Assembly (NCBI GenBank): GCA_965223035.1
Contig: OZ244980.1
Coordinates: 4,402,001-4,466,000 of the forward strand
Length of the DNA stretch: 64,000 nt
DNA from: CAMDPA01 sp965223035
GTDB taxonomy: Bacteria > Pseudomonadota > Alphaproteobacteria > Rhizobiales > Hyphomicrobiaceae
Direction: 5' to 3'
This document shows positions 44,413 through 55,996 of the stretch, piece after piece. The notes under the pieces were generated by a model, which was given only the letters and a program-made list of their open reading frames with translations, was not told the DNA's origin and searched no databases. The position numbers and the translations under genes are program-made. Each line of letters opens with the position of its first letter. Position 1 is the first letter of the stretch.

Positions 44413-45099
44413 ATGATCGATAAAGCCGTCAGCGACACCGACCTAAAACAACAGCTCGTCGACTGCATTCGCATGCTCGAGCGTGCCGACATCATCGACT
44501 ACAACGGGCACTGCTCGATAAGGGTCGCACCCGATCGCATTTTGATCAATTCCGGCGCGTGCACCCGCAGCGCGCTGACGACCGACGACATCGTGATCAT
44601 CGATAGCGAAGGTCGGTTACTTGAGGGTACGGTGAAACCGCCGCTTGAGTTTCATCTGCATGCCGGCATTTATCGTGCGCGCGAGGACGTCAACGCGGTG
44701 GTTCACGCCCACCCCAAATGGTCGACGTTTCTCACCATGACCGGCCACGCCTACGAGCCGGTGTTTGCCCAGGGCGTGCTGGTGCATCCGGTCCCGGTGC
44801 TCGACACACCGAATTCGATCAATACCCGCGAGATGGCCGACCGCCTGGCGGCCAAGCTCGGCCGGCGTCCAGCCGCGCTGATGAAATCGCACGGCGCCGT
44901 CACCTGCGGCCGCAATATTGTCGAAGCATTCGTGCTGGCCAATTATTTGGAGGAAAACGCCCACCGTCAGTATATGGCGCTGCAGATCGGCCGACCGTAT
45001 CTGTTCAGCGCCGAAGAGCAGACGTTGTGCCGCGAGAAGCTTTGGACGGCATCATTGTTCAAGCGCACCTGGGATCATTTCCGCGCCAAGCTCGACTGA
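44413..45099 (+). CDS. Class II aldolase/adducin-family protein, second copy
   Basis: The 228-residue protein has YNGHCSIRVAPDRILINSG, EFHLHAGIYRAREDVNAVVHAHP and MKSHGAVTCG, the complete metal-binding set. It differs from the upstream gene throughout, so it is not a recent duplicate. L-fuculose-phosphate aldolase-like enzymes are the best-known members; the substrate here is unknown. Confidence 0.87.
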   Translation: MIDKAVSDTDLKQQLVDCIRMLERADIIDYNGHCSIRVAPDRILINSGACTRSALTTDDIVIIDSEGRLLEGTVKPPLEFHLHAGIYRAREDVNAVVHAHPKWSTFLTMTGHAYEPVFAQGVLVHPVPVLDTPNSINTREMADRLAAKLGRRPAALMKSHGAVTCGRNIVEAFVLANYLEENAHRQYMALQIGRPYLFSAEEQTLCREKLWTASLFKRTWDHFRAKLD

Positions 45100-45356
45100 T
45101 GCGCCGATCGCTCCGGCCGGCGCCCCTTGATCGCCGCAGGCCAGCAATGCGCGTAAGGGCCTTGTCTGCGGCCGGCAGGCCCCGCATGCTGGCGACAACC
45201 GCCCTAGATCGTCGCGGCTTGACCCGGGATCATGATTGGCCGTCCCGGGCCCAGGCGATGAGATGATCGACAGTTAAAGATCGAGCAACTTTCTGCGCAA
45301 AGCCGAACTGGGCGCGAGTCCGCTTCAACGCCGGTTGTTCTTGAGCCCGCGCCGCA

Positions 45357-46562
45357 ATGAACTTTATTTTTCTGCTTGCCACCTGTTGCTTCGTGTTCTC
45401 GCTGTCGATGCGCCTGGTCGACCCGTTGGTGCCGGAGATCGCGCGGGATCTGTCGACGTCACCGGAATCGGTGGCGCTGCTGTCGACGGCGTTTTTGCTC
45501 AGCTATGCGATCGCCCAGCCTTTCGTCGGCGGTCTTGCCGATTCGTTTGGCAAGGTTCGGATGATCAAGATCTGCTCAGCCGCGATGGCGGCGATGCTCG
45601 TGGTGATGACGTTCGCGCCCAATATCGAGGTCCTCTACGCCTCACGCTTGATTGGCGGCATTTTTGCAGGCGGCGTGTTTTCCATCGCACTGGCGTTGGT
45701 CGGTGACCGGATCGCCATCGAGCAGCGGCAGGTGGCGCTGTCCAACTTGATCATGGCCTCGCAGACGGCGCAGCTGTTCGGCATCATCGCCGCCGGTATG
45801 ATCGCCGCCACATTCGGCTGGCGCAGCGCGATCGGCGCGGCCGCCGTCATCGCAATCGCCGCGACGGTCTTGCTGGAGCGCAATTTGCATCCCCGACCGG
45901 GAATTGTCCGGCCGCCCTTCAACATCGCGCGGCTGCAGGACAGTTTCGTGCGCCTGGCGCACAATCGCCACGCAACCACCTGCTATCTAGGCGTCTTTTT
46001 TGACGGCTTGGCCGTCCCCTCGCTGATGCCGTTCGTCGCCATCTTGTTGGAGGCGGATGGTCGCGGCGGGCTGCGCGAGGCCGGCTTCGTGATCGCCGGA
46101 CTGGCGCTCGGCGGCTTCATTTACACGCTCAGCGTCAAGCGATTGTTGGCGCTGGTCGGTGGTCCATATAATTTGCTGCGTTTTGGTGGCGCGATCAGCG
46201 CGCTGGGTATGGTTGCGGTGTCCCAAGGCGGACCCTGGCCGCAGCAGATGGCCGAGTTTGCGGTCACCGGTTTCGGCTTCTTCATGGTGCACGGCTCGCT
46301 ACAGAACCAAGCGACCGTGGTGCCTGCTGATTTGCGCGCGATGTCCGTCGCCTGCCATTCAGCCAGTTTCATCTTGGGCAACGCCATCGGTCCGGTGCTG
46401 TATGCGATCGGCATCAATACGATCGGCGCCGAACCATCGATCCTACTCGGCGCGCTGATCATCTTTTTGACAGGCGTGGTGTCTGCCCAACGGTTGGCGC
46501 GGATTGATGCGGCAACGCCGACAGACAAGCCGGCGGAACAGCCGTCGCCGGCAAACGAGTGA
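45357..46562 (+). CDS. MFS transporter
   Basis: The 401-residue protein has twelve hydrophobic segments and the MFS loop motif GGLADSFGKVRMIKI between helices 2 and 3. The layout resembles drug/sugar-efflux (AraJ-like) carriers. No ribosome site is obvious before this ATG. It follows the aldolase pair after 257 bp and may be independent. Confidence 0.88.
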   Translation: MNFIFLLATCCFVFSLSMRLVDPLVPEIARDLSTSPESVALLSTAFLLSYAIAQPFVGGLADSFGKVRMIKICSAAMAAMLVVMTFAPNIEVLYASRLIGGIFAGGVFSIALALVGDRIAIEQRQVALSNLIMASQTAQLFGIIAAGMIAATFGWRSAIGAAAVIAIAATVLLERNLHPRPGIVRPPFNIARLQDSFVRLAHNRHATTCYLGVFFDGLAVPSLMPFVAILLEADGRGGLREAGFVIAGLALGGFIYTLSVKRLLALVGGPYNLLRFGGAISALGMVAVSQGGPWPQQMAEFAVTGFGFFMVHGSLQNQATVVPADLRAMSVACHSASFILGNAIGPVLYAIGINTIGAEPSILLGALIIFLTGVVSAQRLARIDAATPTDKPAEQPSPANE

Positions 46563-46922
46563 GCGGTCCCCAGCCCAAAGGCCTCGAACGTTTTAGTGCC
46601 AGCTGGAACCAGCCGGCTCCCTGAGCCAGCCACCCCATGGCCCGCTTGTGCGGGTGGCCGGGTCGGACGGCGGGCTGGCAAGGCTGCTCCGCCCCAATCC
46701 TCGACCCGCCACCCAATGGCATGATGTTCTAGGTGGCCCAGTTGAGGAATAGGTGGAGGAACCGGGTGGGGAGCGGGTTGGATCCAGCGAAGACTGCAAC
46801 GCTATAAGCAAGCCGGCAGGCGACGGCGCCCCTTGCAGCTCATGATCGCGTCGGCGTCGGCGGCAACGGATGCGACCACGATCGGCCGACCGGCAATCGC
46901 TCAGCGCGCTGGCGTCACAGCT
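46563..46922. repeat. Intergenic stretch made largely of type C repeats
   Basis: From about 46585 to 46802, two diverged type C copies lie head to head: one from GTTTTAGTGCCAGCTGGAAC through CACCCCATGGCC..GGGTGGCCGG, the other ending GTTGGATCCAGCGAAGACTG. No gene is seen. Confidence 0.65.
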
Positions 46923-47672
46923 TCAGCCCTGCTGGCCATAGCGATGCAAGTCCATGCCGTAATGCCGCAGCCAGACCTTGGCTTCCTCCACCTGCGGCAT
47001 CGTCTCATCGACCAGCGACCAGAACCGGGGGCCATGGTTCATTTCCAACAAATGCGCGACTTCATGGGCAGCCACGTAATCGAGCACGAAGGGCGGTGCG
47101 AGCACCAACCGCCACGAGAACGACAGCACGCGGGTGGTCGAGCATGATCCCCAACGGCTCGCCTGATCCCGGATCGCGATCCGCTTCGGCCGCGCGCCGA
47201 GCCGACGCGCGTGCCGTACCACGCAGGCGTCAAGATCGGTCCGCGCCGCCTCGATCAACCAGTTGTGCAAAAGTCGCGGTGCATTCCTGGCACCGGCGAC
47301 CACCAGCTCAGGCATCTCGCCATCGCCGGGTTCAACGACACGCACCAGGTGATCCTCATCCCGCGCGTCGATAAATTTCAGTTGGTGGACGTCGCCACGG
47401 AATGGCATCAGGACGCCATCGGCAAATGGCACTGGTTGCGGCACTGTACCCAAATGCTGACGAACCCAGTCGATGTGGGTTGTGACGAACGTGCCGGCGT
47501 CGGCCAAGTTACACCGCAAGGGCACGGTCATAATGACGGCACGCCGCGTTCGACTGACCCGCAATGTCATACGCCGCGCCGTAGGATGCCGCCGAACTTC
47601 AACCGGTGCCGGCAGGCCCGTTATATTGAGCGCCTCTTTATTGGACCGGTGGCTCCGCTTGGTGTGCCCCAT
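46923..47672 (-). CDS. YgjP-like metal-dependent hydrolase (M48-related)
   Basis: The 249-residue protein has the zinc motif HEVAHLLEMNHGPRFW and the family segment RWGSCSTTRVLSFSWRLVLAP. There is no signal peptide or membrane segment, so it is a cytosolic putative metalloprotease. An AGAGGG site precedes the ATG. The nearest genes give no functional hint. Confidence 0.87.
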   Translation of the reverse strand: MGHTKRSHRSNKEALNITGLPAPVEVRRHPTARRMTLRVSRTRRAVIMTVPLRCNLADAGTFVTTHIDWVRQHLGTVPQPVPFADGVLMPFRGDVHQLKFIDARDEDHLVRVVEPGDGEMPELVVAGARNAPRLLHNWLIEAARTDLDACVVRHARRLGARPKRIAIRDQASRWGSCSTTRVLSFSWRLVLAPPFVLDYVAAHEVAHLLEMNHGPRFWSLVDETMPQVEEAKVWLRHYGMDLHRYGQQG

Positions 47673-48352
47673 GTAAGCCCTCTAGAATCGCCAATTGATC
47701 CAAACCCGTAGGGGTGTCGACCTTGGCCCCTCACGATCTTCATTGCCCAGTGCTTCGAAAACACACACACGGGTAAGCGCTGAGCGGGGACGAAGCACAA
47801 TGCGTGCCGACAATGATTCGTTACCAATTTCCCCGAGCACAGCGCCAGAATGAACAGCGATTATGGCCAACGAGAGTGCAACACTGTGACAACCTCGCCT
47901 CAATTGGGCGGTGGATTAAGTAATTTGAATCGCTCGATCGACGTCTTTCATCGCTCTGTGGCATTTGCCTGCAGCGCCATGCGCAGGCCCACGTGCGCCA
48001 TACACCTGCGGTGCAAGCGCAGCGCCTCAAACAGACGCATCCGCGCTCACCGCTGCGGTCCGCAGGCGACCCGACGAGGACCAGGGTCGGAGTCAAGACC
48101 CAACCTGGCTTCATTCCAAGCGCGCTTATCAGGTGCGTGCGACACACACCTGACAGGAACCCGCAGAGGAGCCGTGACGACGGCCGCGCGACCGGGCAGG
48201 CCCGATCTACGCGCCAGTGTAGAGCCTGCGGCAGCGCTCACCACATCAGGCAACATCACGAGCGATGGCTCAGCCTCCCGCCTCGGCGACAGCCACATCG
48301 CCTGCCGGCCGGATTCGTCGTCATTTGAGTTGTTGATCCCAGCTGGATCCGG
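47673..48352. other. Long intergenic stretch, no gene seen
   Basis: This 680-bp interval has several short overlapping frames on both strands, but none with a recognisable domain or conserved start. No strong hairpin or repeat was noticed. It is the longest gene-free stretch in the window. Confidence 0.45.
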
Positions 48353-48583
48353 TCAGGACTTGAACAAGCCCTCAAAGCGCTTGTTGAAGCGCGACAACCG
48401 GCCGCCGCGGTCGGTCAACCGCTGGTCGCCACCGGTCCAAGCCGGGTGGGTCTTGGGATCGATATCGAGCGTCAGGGTGTCACCTTCCTTCCCGTAGGTG
48501 GAATAGGTGACAAACTCCGTACCATCCGTCATCACCACCTTGATTTGGTGATAATCCGGATGAGTGTCGGCGTCTTTTTTCAT
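48353..48583 (-). CDS. rpmE: 50S ribosomal protein L31
   Basis: The 76-residue protein MKKDADTHPDYHQIKVVMTDG ends with LTDRGGRLSRFNKRFEGLF. It lacks the four zinc-binding cysteines (C- form) and is close to the usual alphaproteobacterial size. It is divergent from an MsbA-like exporter, an arrangement common in the class. Confidence 0.95.
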   Translation of the reverse strand: MKKDADTHPDYHQIKVVMTDGTEFVTYSTYGKEGDTLTLDIDPKTHPAWTGGDQRLTDRGGRLSRFNKRFEGLFKS

Positions 48584-48730
48584 GGTCTCACGGCTTTCTC
48601 CGCGCGCGCCTGCGTCTCCGCGTTAGCTTCGGGCAGTAAAGAGGCGGCAGCTTCAGTGTCGTGGCTGCTTCTAGCTCAACCGGCAGCACGGCACAAGTCG
48701 CGGCAGGCCTGTCAACCAAGACCGCCCAGC

Positions 48731-48795
48731 GTGCTAGCCGGTCCAGTGCGCTAGCCGGTCAACTGCGCTAATCGGTCCAGTGCGCAAGCCGGCCC
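48731..48795. repeat. 17-bp tandem repeat, about four copies
   Basis: The unit GTGCGCTAGCCGGTCCA is repeated with small changes at 48731, 48746, 48763 and 48780. It lies in the rpmE/exporter divergent gap. Confidence 0.85.
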
Positions 48796-48881
48796 GCGCG
48801 AGAGTTCGGCCAGCATCGTCTTGTCTTGACCCATCGATGTGGGCATTGTCACCGTCACGAGAAAAAAGGAGCGTCAGCCGC

Positions 48882-50759
48882 GTGAACCACACCTCACGGC
48901 AAAGTCCCCACCAACCAACCGCACGCTCATCGCCAGCGGTGCGGGCGGACGTTGCCGCGACCGACGCCGCCGGCCAAGGAATCGAGCCCGGCACGACCAC
49001 ACGCCGCTCGCTCCGGCCGTTAGCGGCGCTTGCCCCATATCTTTTGCAGCATCGGGCGATGCTGGTCGTCGGCTTTGTGGCCCTGGTGGTTTCGGCCCTG
49101 GCGATGCTATCGATCCCGACCGCCATTCGCCGCATGATCGACTTTGGCTTTACCGGCAGCGATGGCGGCTTCATCGATCGCTATTTCATGATGCTGATCG
49201 TCGTGGGCGCGGTGCTCGCGGTCGCCAGCAGCACACGATTTTACTGCGTCAACTGGCTCGGAGAGCGCGTCGTTGCCGATGTGCGCGCAGATGTCTTTCA
49301 GCATCTGTCGACCTTGGGTCCGGCCTTTTTTGAACGCACCCACTCCGCCGAGATCATGAGCCGGCTCACCGCTGACACCACGCAGATCAAGGCGGCCGCC
49401 AGCACCACCATCAGCCAAGCCTTGCGCAACACCATCATGCTGCTTGGGTCACTGATCATGATGTTCGTGACCAGCCTTGAGCTGTCTTTGCTGGTGCTCA
49501 TCGCCATCCCGTTGATCGTGTTTCCGATCATGGCCTACGGCCGTGTGGTCAGGCGGCTGTCTCGCACCGCGCAGGATCGGCTCGCCGATTCCTCGGCGTT
49601 CGCCGCTGAGAACCTGTCCGCGATCCGGACCATGCAGGCCTTCACCTTCGAGCAGACCGCGTCATCGATGTATCGGCACGCCGTGGAATCCGCGTTCGAC
49701 GCGGCGCGCCGTCGCCTGGTCGCGCGCGCCGGCCTGACCGCCATCGTCATCCTCTTGGTCGTGACCAGCATCGTCGGCGTGTTATGGTTCGGTGCCTCAG
49801 CGGTGATCGAATCCCGCATGAGTGGCGGCACGCTCGGTCAGTTTGTGCTGTATGCGCTATTTGCGGCCGGCGCCTTGGCCGAGCTATCGGAGGTGTGGGG
49901 CGAGGTCCAGCAGGCCGCCGGCGCCACCGAGAGGCTGACCGAGCTGCTCAATGTCGAGCCCGAGGTGCGGACCTGCCCCGATCCGGTACCGCTGCCACGC
50001 CCTGCCCGTGGCGAAATTATGTTCGACGATGTCAGCTTTGCGTATCCATCGAGGCTGGCGACGCCGGCGATCGCCAAGTTGTCATTCAAGGTCGCTCCCG
50101 GCGAAACGGTGGCCTTGGTTGGACCGTCGGGCGCGGGCAAGAGCACGGTCTTGAACCTATTGCTCAGGTTTTACGACGTATCGCAGGGGCGCATCCTCAT
50201 CGACGGCGTCGATGTCAAGCGTACCGACCTTCACGATCTGCGCGGCCAGATGGCTTTGGTTCCCCAAGATGTCGCACTGTTTGCTGATACCGTCGCCGCA
50301 AACATTGCCTATGGCGCACCCGGCGCCGATCGGACCGCAATTGAGCGGGCCGCGACCATGGCCCATGCCGACACCTTCATTCGTGCTCTACCGGATGGAT
50401 ATGACGCGCGGTTGGGCGAGCGCGGCGTCACCCTGTCGGGCGGTCAACGGCAGCGTATCGCCATCGCCCGCGCAATTTTGCGCGATGCCCCAATCCTCCT
50501 GCTTGACGAGGCCACCAGCGCGCTGGACGCGGGCAGCGAGGGTCAGGTGCAGCGCGCCTTGGAAGCGGTGATGGCGGGCCGCACCACGCTGGTCATCGCG
50601 CATCGGTTGGCGACAGTTCAATCGGCGGATCGCATTCTCGTCATGGACCAGGGGCGCATCGTCGAGCAGGGCACACATGCCAGCTTGGTTCGCGCTGGTG
50701 GCCTTTATGCCGGCCTGGCGGACCTTCAGTTCAGCAACGAGGCGACCGCGGCGGAATAG
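48882..50759 (+). CDS. ABC exporter with fused membrane and ATPase domains (MsbA-like)
   Basis: The 625-residue protein has a six-helix membrane domain and a C-terminal ATPase with Walker A GPSGAGKST, signature LSGGQRQR, Walker B ILLLDEATSALD and the H-loop VIAHRL. It probably flips a lipid or exports a hydrophobic compound. I place the start at the GTG at 48882 (AAGGAG upstream, VNHTSRQSPH); the frame extends upstream into the tandem repeat. Neighbours are rpmE and the ATP synthase genes. Confidence 0.9.
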   Translation: MNHTSRQSPHQPTARSSPAVRADVAATDAAGQGIEPGTTTRRSLRPLAALAPYLLQHRAMLVVGFVALVVSALAMLSIPTAIRRMIDFGFTGSDGGFIDRYFMMLIVVGAVLAVASSTRFYCVNWLGERVVADVRADVFQHLSTLGPAFFERTHSAEIMSRLTADTTQIKAAASTTISQALRNTIMLLGSLIMMFVTSLELSLLVLIAIPLIVFPIMAYGRVVRRLSRTAQDRLADSSAFAAENLSAIRTMQAFTFEQTASSMYRHAVESAFDAARRRLVARAGLTAIVILLVVTSIVGVLWFGASAVIESRMSGGTLGQFVLYALFAAGALAELSEVWGEVQQAAGATERLTELLNVEPEVRTCPDPVPLPRPARGEIMFDDVSFAYPSRLATPAIAKLSFKVAPGETVALVGPSGAGKSTVLNLLLRFYDVSQGRILIDGVDVKRTDLHDLRGQMALVPQDVALFADTVAANIAYGAPGADRTAIERAATMAHADTFIRALPDGYDARLGERGVTLSGGQRQRIAIARAILRDAPILLLDEATSALDAGSEGQVQRALEAVMAGRTTLVIAHRLATVQSADRILVMDQGRIVEQGTHASLVRAGGLYAGLADLQFSNEATAAE

Positions 50760-50797
50760 CGCGCGACCGGATTGCCCCTCGTCTACGGGTCTTGCTC

Positions 50798-51190
50798 TTA
50801 CTGCCTGGCCGATTGCAGCGCTCGCAGTCGATCCACCAGCGTCCAAGCCCGCAGCTGATCGGCATCTGAGCGCGCGCTTGCCAATTGCGCCTCAGCCTCT
50901 TTCAGTTCGGCAGCAATTTGATCCGGCGCGAAGTGTTCCAGTTCGAACACCTTCTCTGCAAGCACCGTCAGCCGGTCGGGCTCGACCTCGGCGAACCCGC
51001 CCTTGACGAACATCTGCTTGCGTCCCGCCGGCGCCGACACGTCAAGCACGCCGGCGCGGAGCGTCGAGATCACCGGCGCGTGTCCCTCAAGGACGGCGAA
51101 ATCCCCATCGCCGCCGGGCAGAACGACCTGCTCGACATCTTCCGACATCAACACGCGTTCAGGACTCACCAAATCGAATCTGAATGCCAT
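50798..51190 (-). CDS. atpC: ATP synthase F1 epsilon subunit
   Basis: The 130-residue protein MAFRFDLVSPERVLMSEDVE has the N-terminal beta-sandwich (LPGGDGDFAVLEGHAPVIS) and C-terminal helices. It is the last gene of the atp run, but separated from atpD by an 88-residue gene and a type C repeat. Confidence 0.95.
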   Translation of the reverse strand: MAFRFDLVSPERVLMSEDVEQVVLPGGDGDFAVLEGHAPVISTLRAGVLDVSAPAGRKQMFVKGGFAEVEPDRLTVLAEKVFELEHFAPDQIAAELKEAEAQLASARSDADQLRAWTLVDRLRALQSARQ

Positions 51191-51229
51191 GACCGTCCGT
51201 CCGGTTCCCGCGTTGCCTGCGCGCTATCG

Positions 51230-51345
51230 TGTTTCACAGTAAGCTGGCACCATCCCGCTCCCCGCCTTGCCACCCAACGGCACGCCTGCGTGGGTGACCC
51301 GGTGGCGAGTGGGCCGGCACGGTTAATCCGCCTTAGGCGGAAATG
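51230..51345. repeat. Palindromic repeat type C
   Basis: From TTTCACAGTAAGCTGGCACC through CACCCAACGGCACGCCTGCG..GGTGACCCGGTGG to GGTTAATCCGCCTTAGGCGG. It is opposite in orientation to the 38.3-kb copy and lies inside the atp operon. Confidence 0.7.
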
Positions 51346-51425
51346 ATCCAGCACAAGCTCCTGGCCCACTGACGCGCGTTGACTGCTCGGCCGCACACAA
51401 CCGCGCCTGTCCATGCCGATCGCCG

Positions 51426-51692
51426 TCAATCGTCATCGCCGGTCTCGGCCTTGACCTTGGCTTTGACCTCGTCCGGCGATTGCACCTTCGCACCGCAAAA
51501 CGGGCAGAAGAACACGGGGTGATCGACGATGCTGGATTCCTCGTCGTCGGTATCAATGATGCCAACCGACATGTAGAGCACATCGTCTTCACCAACCGTG
51601 ATCAAAGGCTCGAAGTCTTCGCTGGTCAGCGCTTCTTTCAGCTCGCCGCAGCAAGAGCCGAAGCCCTGTTCGCCGCCGCCATTACCATTCAT
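51426..51692 (-). CDS. Small Cys-rich protein in the atp operon, 88 residues
   Basis: MNGNGGGEQGFGSCCGELKEAL is followed by an acidic middle and a CPFCGAKVQ knuckle, so a possible zinc site is formed by two Cys pairs. The N-terminus is Gly-rich and the C-terminus Lys/Asp/Glu-rich. It lies 48 bp after atpD on the same strand and is likely cotranscribed with the atp genes. I know of no function for this family. Confidence 0.75.
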   Translation of the reverse strand: MNGNGGGEQGFGSCCGELKEALTSEDFEPLITVGEDDVLYMSVGIIDTDDEESSIVDHPVFFCPFCGAKVQSPDEVKAKVKAETGDDD

Positions 51693-51740
51693 CTGGTCCC
51701 TCCAATGCCGCCGCTGGTTGGAGCGCCGGGACGAAGCGGC

Positions 51741-53198
<1,458 letters not shown>

Positions 53199-53395
53199 CT
53201 GTTCAGCCTCGTATGTCCAGTCTTGTACTACCGTAAATTCTTCATTTGCGCCTGTCAGATCCGGCGACAACCGATCGGTCCAGCGGCGCATCGCGTCTCA
53301 TCCGCTTCCGGTTCCCGGTCGCTGCTGGCCGCCAATGTCGTACGACCGGCCTGATGCGCGACAATCGCCCTGGCATGCGGTGCAGCCCTCGGCCG

Positions 53396-54289
53396 TTAAA
53401 GCGCTTCGGCGCCGGAGATGATCTCGATCAGCTCCTTGGTGATCTGCGCCTGGCGCGTCCGGTTGTATTGGATCGTCAGTTTGTTGATCATGTCTCCGGC
53501 GTTGCGCGTCGCATTATCCATTGCGGTCATCCGCGCGCCTTGCTCCGAGGCCGCGTTCTCCAACAAACCTCGGAAGAGTTGCACGGAGATATTGCGTTCC
53601 AACAGCTCGCCCAGGATCTCCTCTTCGGACGGCTCGTATTCGTGCACGGCGCTGGCACCGCGCGCGTCTGCCACCTCCTCCTCACCCACATCGGGCACGC
53701 GTGCCGGGATCAGCTGCTGCGCTGTCGGTTCCTGCGCGATAACCGACTTGAAATGAGAAAAATAGACGGTGCATACGTCGAATTCGCCCCTGGACAAGCT
53801 GTCCATGACGAAACTTGACACCCGCGCGGCCTGCTCGAAGCCGATCTGACGTACACCACGAAAATCGATGCGCTCAACGATCAAATGCTCCAGATCGCGG
53901 CGCAGGTTGTCGGCGCCCTTGCGACCGACACATAACACCTTGACAGTTTTCCCGGCCGCCATCAGGCGTTGCGCGTCTTGACGCGCCAGCTTGGCAATAT
54001 TTGCGTTGAAGCCACCACACAAGCCACGTTCCGCGGTCATCACCACCAATAGATGCGTCTCGTCCTTGCCGGTTCCCACCAGCAGCGGCGACGCACCTTC
54101 CCGGCTTGGCACGCGCTGCGCGATCGAACCCAACATCCGGTCCATTCTGTCGGCATAGGGTCTGGCCGAGGTGGCTGCTTCCTGAGCCCGACGCAGTTTG
54201 GCCGCGGCGACCATTTGCATCGCCTTGGTGATCTTTCGCGTCGCCGTCACGGAGGCGATGCGATTTCGCATGTCTTTGAGGCTCGGCAT
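53396..54289 (-). CDS. atpG: ATP synthase F1 gamma subunit
   Basis: The 297-residue central-stalk subunit starts MPSLKDMRNRIASVTATRKITKAMQMVAAAKLRRA (shown as overlapping family motifs) and ends RQAQITKELIEIISGAEAL, the conserved coiled-coil ends. It is 174 bp after atpA. Confidence 0.96.
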   Translation of the reverse strand: MPSLKDMRNRIASVTATRKITKAMQMVAAAKLRRAQEAATSARPYADRMDRMLGSIAQRVPSREGASPLLVGTGKDETHLLVVMTAERGLCGGFNANIAKLARQDAQRLMAAGKTVKVLCVGRKGADNLRRDLEHLIVERIDFRGVRQIGFEQAARVSSFVMDSLSRGEFDVCTVYFSHFKSVIAQEPTAQQLIPARVPDVGEEEVADARGASAVHEYEPSEEEILGELLERNISVQLFRGLLENAASEQGARMTAMDNATRNAGDMINKLTIQYNRTRQAQITKELIEIISGAEAL

Positions 54290-54463
54290 CCCGCGCTCTT
54301 CGTCTCGTTGGTGGTTACACCGGTGTCATCATTTCGCTCGGCGCCGCCTTAATGATCCCTTTTCGAACGCCTCCACGCGGAGGCGTTGTACGGCGGCTTA
54401 TATGGCGGCAATGGCCGGCCCAAGCCGAGGCGCGACCGGCGATCCTATGTCGTCGAAGCTTGG

Positions 54464-55996
54464 CTATGGCGTGAACGCCTTTGCGAAGCGGACGATCACG
54501 TCGTTCAACTGCTTTTCCGTATCCGGCTCAAGCGATCGACTGGATTCGATCGACTGCAGGATGCCAGCGTGTTGGTCGCGCAAGGTCCTCAGTAATTCCT
54601 GCTCGAACTTGCCGACCGAAACGACCGGCAGCGGATCGAGAAAGCCGCGTGTGCCGGCAAAAATCACGCACACCTGCTCTTCCATCTTCAGGGGTGCGAA
54701 CTGCGGCTGCTTGAGCAGTTCCGTCAGCCGCGAGCCGCGCGCCAGCAGCCTTTGCGTCGCGGCATCGAGATCGGATCCGAATTGGGCGAACGCGGCCATC
54801 TCTCGGTATTGGGCCAGCTCACCCTTAATGCGGCCGGCGACTGACTTCATCGCCTTGGTCTGGGCCGAAGACCCCACCCGCGACACCGACAATCCTACGT
54901 TCACGGCCGGCCGGATACCCTGATAGAACAGATCGGTTTCCAAGAAGATTTGCCCATCGGTGATCGAGATCACATTGGTGGGGATGTAGGCCGACACGTC
55001 GTTGGCCTGCGTTTCGATCACCGGCAGGGCTGTTAGCGATCCGGCGCCATGCTCTTCATTGAGTTTGGCGGCCCGCTCCAACAGCCGGGAGTGGAGATAG
55101 AACACATCCCCCGGATAGGCCTCCCGTCCGGGCGGACGCCGCAGCAACAGCGACATTTGTCGATAGGCGACGGCCTGTTTTGACAGGTCATCATAGGCGA
55201 TCACGGCGTGCATGCCGTTGTCTCGGAAGAACTCGCCCATCGTGCAGCCGGTGAACGGCGCCAGGTACTGCATCGGCGCAGGATCCGACGCGGTTGCCGC
55301 AACCACGATCGAATACTCCAGCGCACCCTGCTCCTCCAACACCTTGACGAATTGCGCGACCGTCGATCGCTTCTGACCCACGGCCACGTAGACGCAATAC
55401 AGTTTGATCGACTCATCGTTGCTCGCATTCAGCGGCTTTTGATTGAGAAAAGTGTCGAGCACGATGGCGGTTTTGCCGGTCTGGCGATCGCCGATGATCA
55501 ATTCGCGCTGCCCGCGCCCGATCGGGATCAAAGCATCAACCGCCTTGAGGCCGGTCGCCATCGGCTCGTGAACGGATTTGCGTGGCAGAATGCCCGGTGC
55601 CTTGACGTCGACCCGGGCCTGCCTCTCCGCTTGGATCGGTCCTTTGCCGTCGATCGGATTGCCCAGACCGTCCACCACCCGGCCCAACAGTCCCTTGCCC
55701 ACCGGCACCTCGACGATGGCGCCGGTCCGTTTGACGGTATCCCCTTCCTTAATGTGGCGATCATCGCCAAACACCACGACGCCGACGTTGTCGGCCTCCA
55801 AATTCAGCGCCATGCCGCGGACGCCGCCGGGAAACTCAACCATTTCACCAGCCTGAACGTTATCGAGACCGTACACACGGGCGATGCCATCACCGACGGA
55901 CAACACCTGGCCGATCTCGGAGACTTCGGCCTCCTTGCCGAAATCCTGAATTTGCTGCTTCAGGATCGAGGAGATCTCTGCGGCGCGAATATCCAT
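54464..55996 (-). CDS. atpA: ATP synthase F1 alpha subunit
   Basis: The 510-residue subunit starts MDIRAAEISSILKQQI and has the P-loop GDRQTGKT, the VAYDDLSKQAVAYRQMSLLL and PGREAYPGDVFYLHSRLLER segments, and a normal C-terminus. It overlaps the atpH stop by 1 bp in ATGA. Confidence 0.97.
   Translation of the reverse strand: MDIRAAEISSILKQQIQDFGKEAEVSEIGQVLSVGDGIARVYGLDNVQAGEMVEFPGGVRGMALNLEADNVGVVVFGDDRHIKEGDTVKRTGAIVEVPVGKGLLGRVVDGLGNPIDGKGPIQAERQARVDVKAPGILPRKSVHEPMATGLKAVDALIPIGRGQRELIIGDRQTGKTAIVLDTFLNQKPLNASNDESIKLYCVYVAVGQKRSTVAQFVKVLEEQGALEYSIVVAATASDPAPMQYLAPFTGCTMGEFFRDNGMHAVIAYDDLSKQAVAYRQMSLLLRRPPGREAYPGDVFYLHSRLLERAAKLNEEHGAGSLTALPVIETQANDVSAYIPTNVISITDGQIFLETDLFYQGIRPAVNVGLSVSRVGSSAQTKAMKSVAGRIKGELAQYREMAAFAQFGSDLDAATQRLLARGSRLTELLKQPQFAPLKMEEQVCVIFAGTRGFLDPLPVVSVGKFEQELLRTLRDQHAGILQSIESSRSLEPDTEKQLNDVIVRFAKAFTP

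Noticed and set aside
47850..48497. A 215-codon open frame in the long gap before rpmE
   Set aside because: It overlaps rpmE in antisense, has no domain or ribosome site, and looks like a chance frame in GC-rich DNA.
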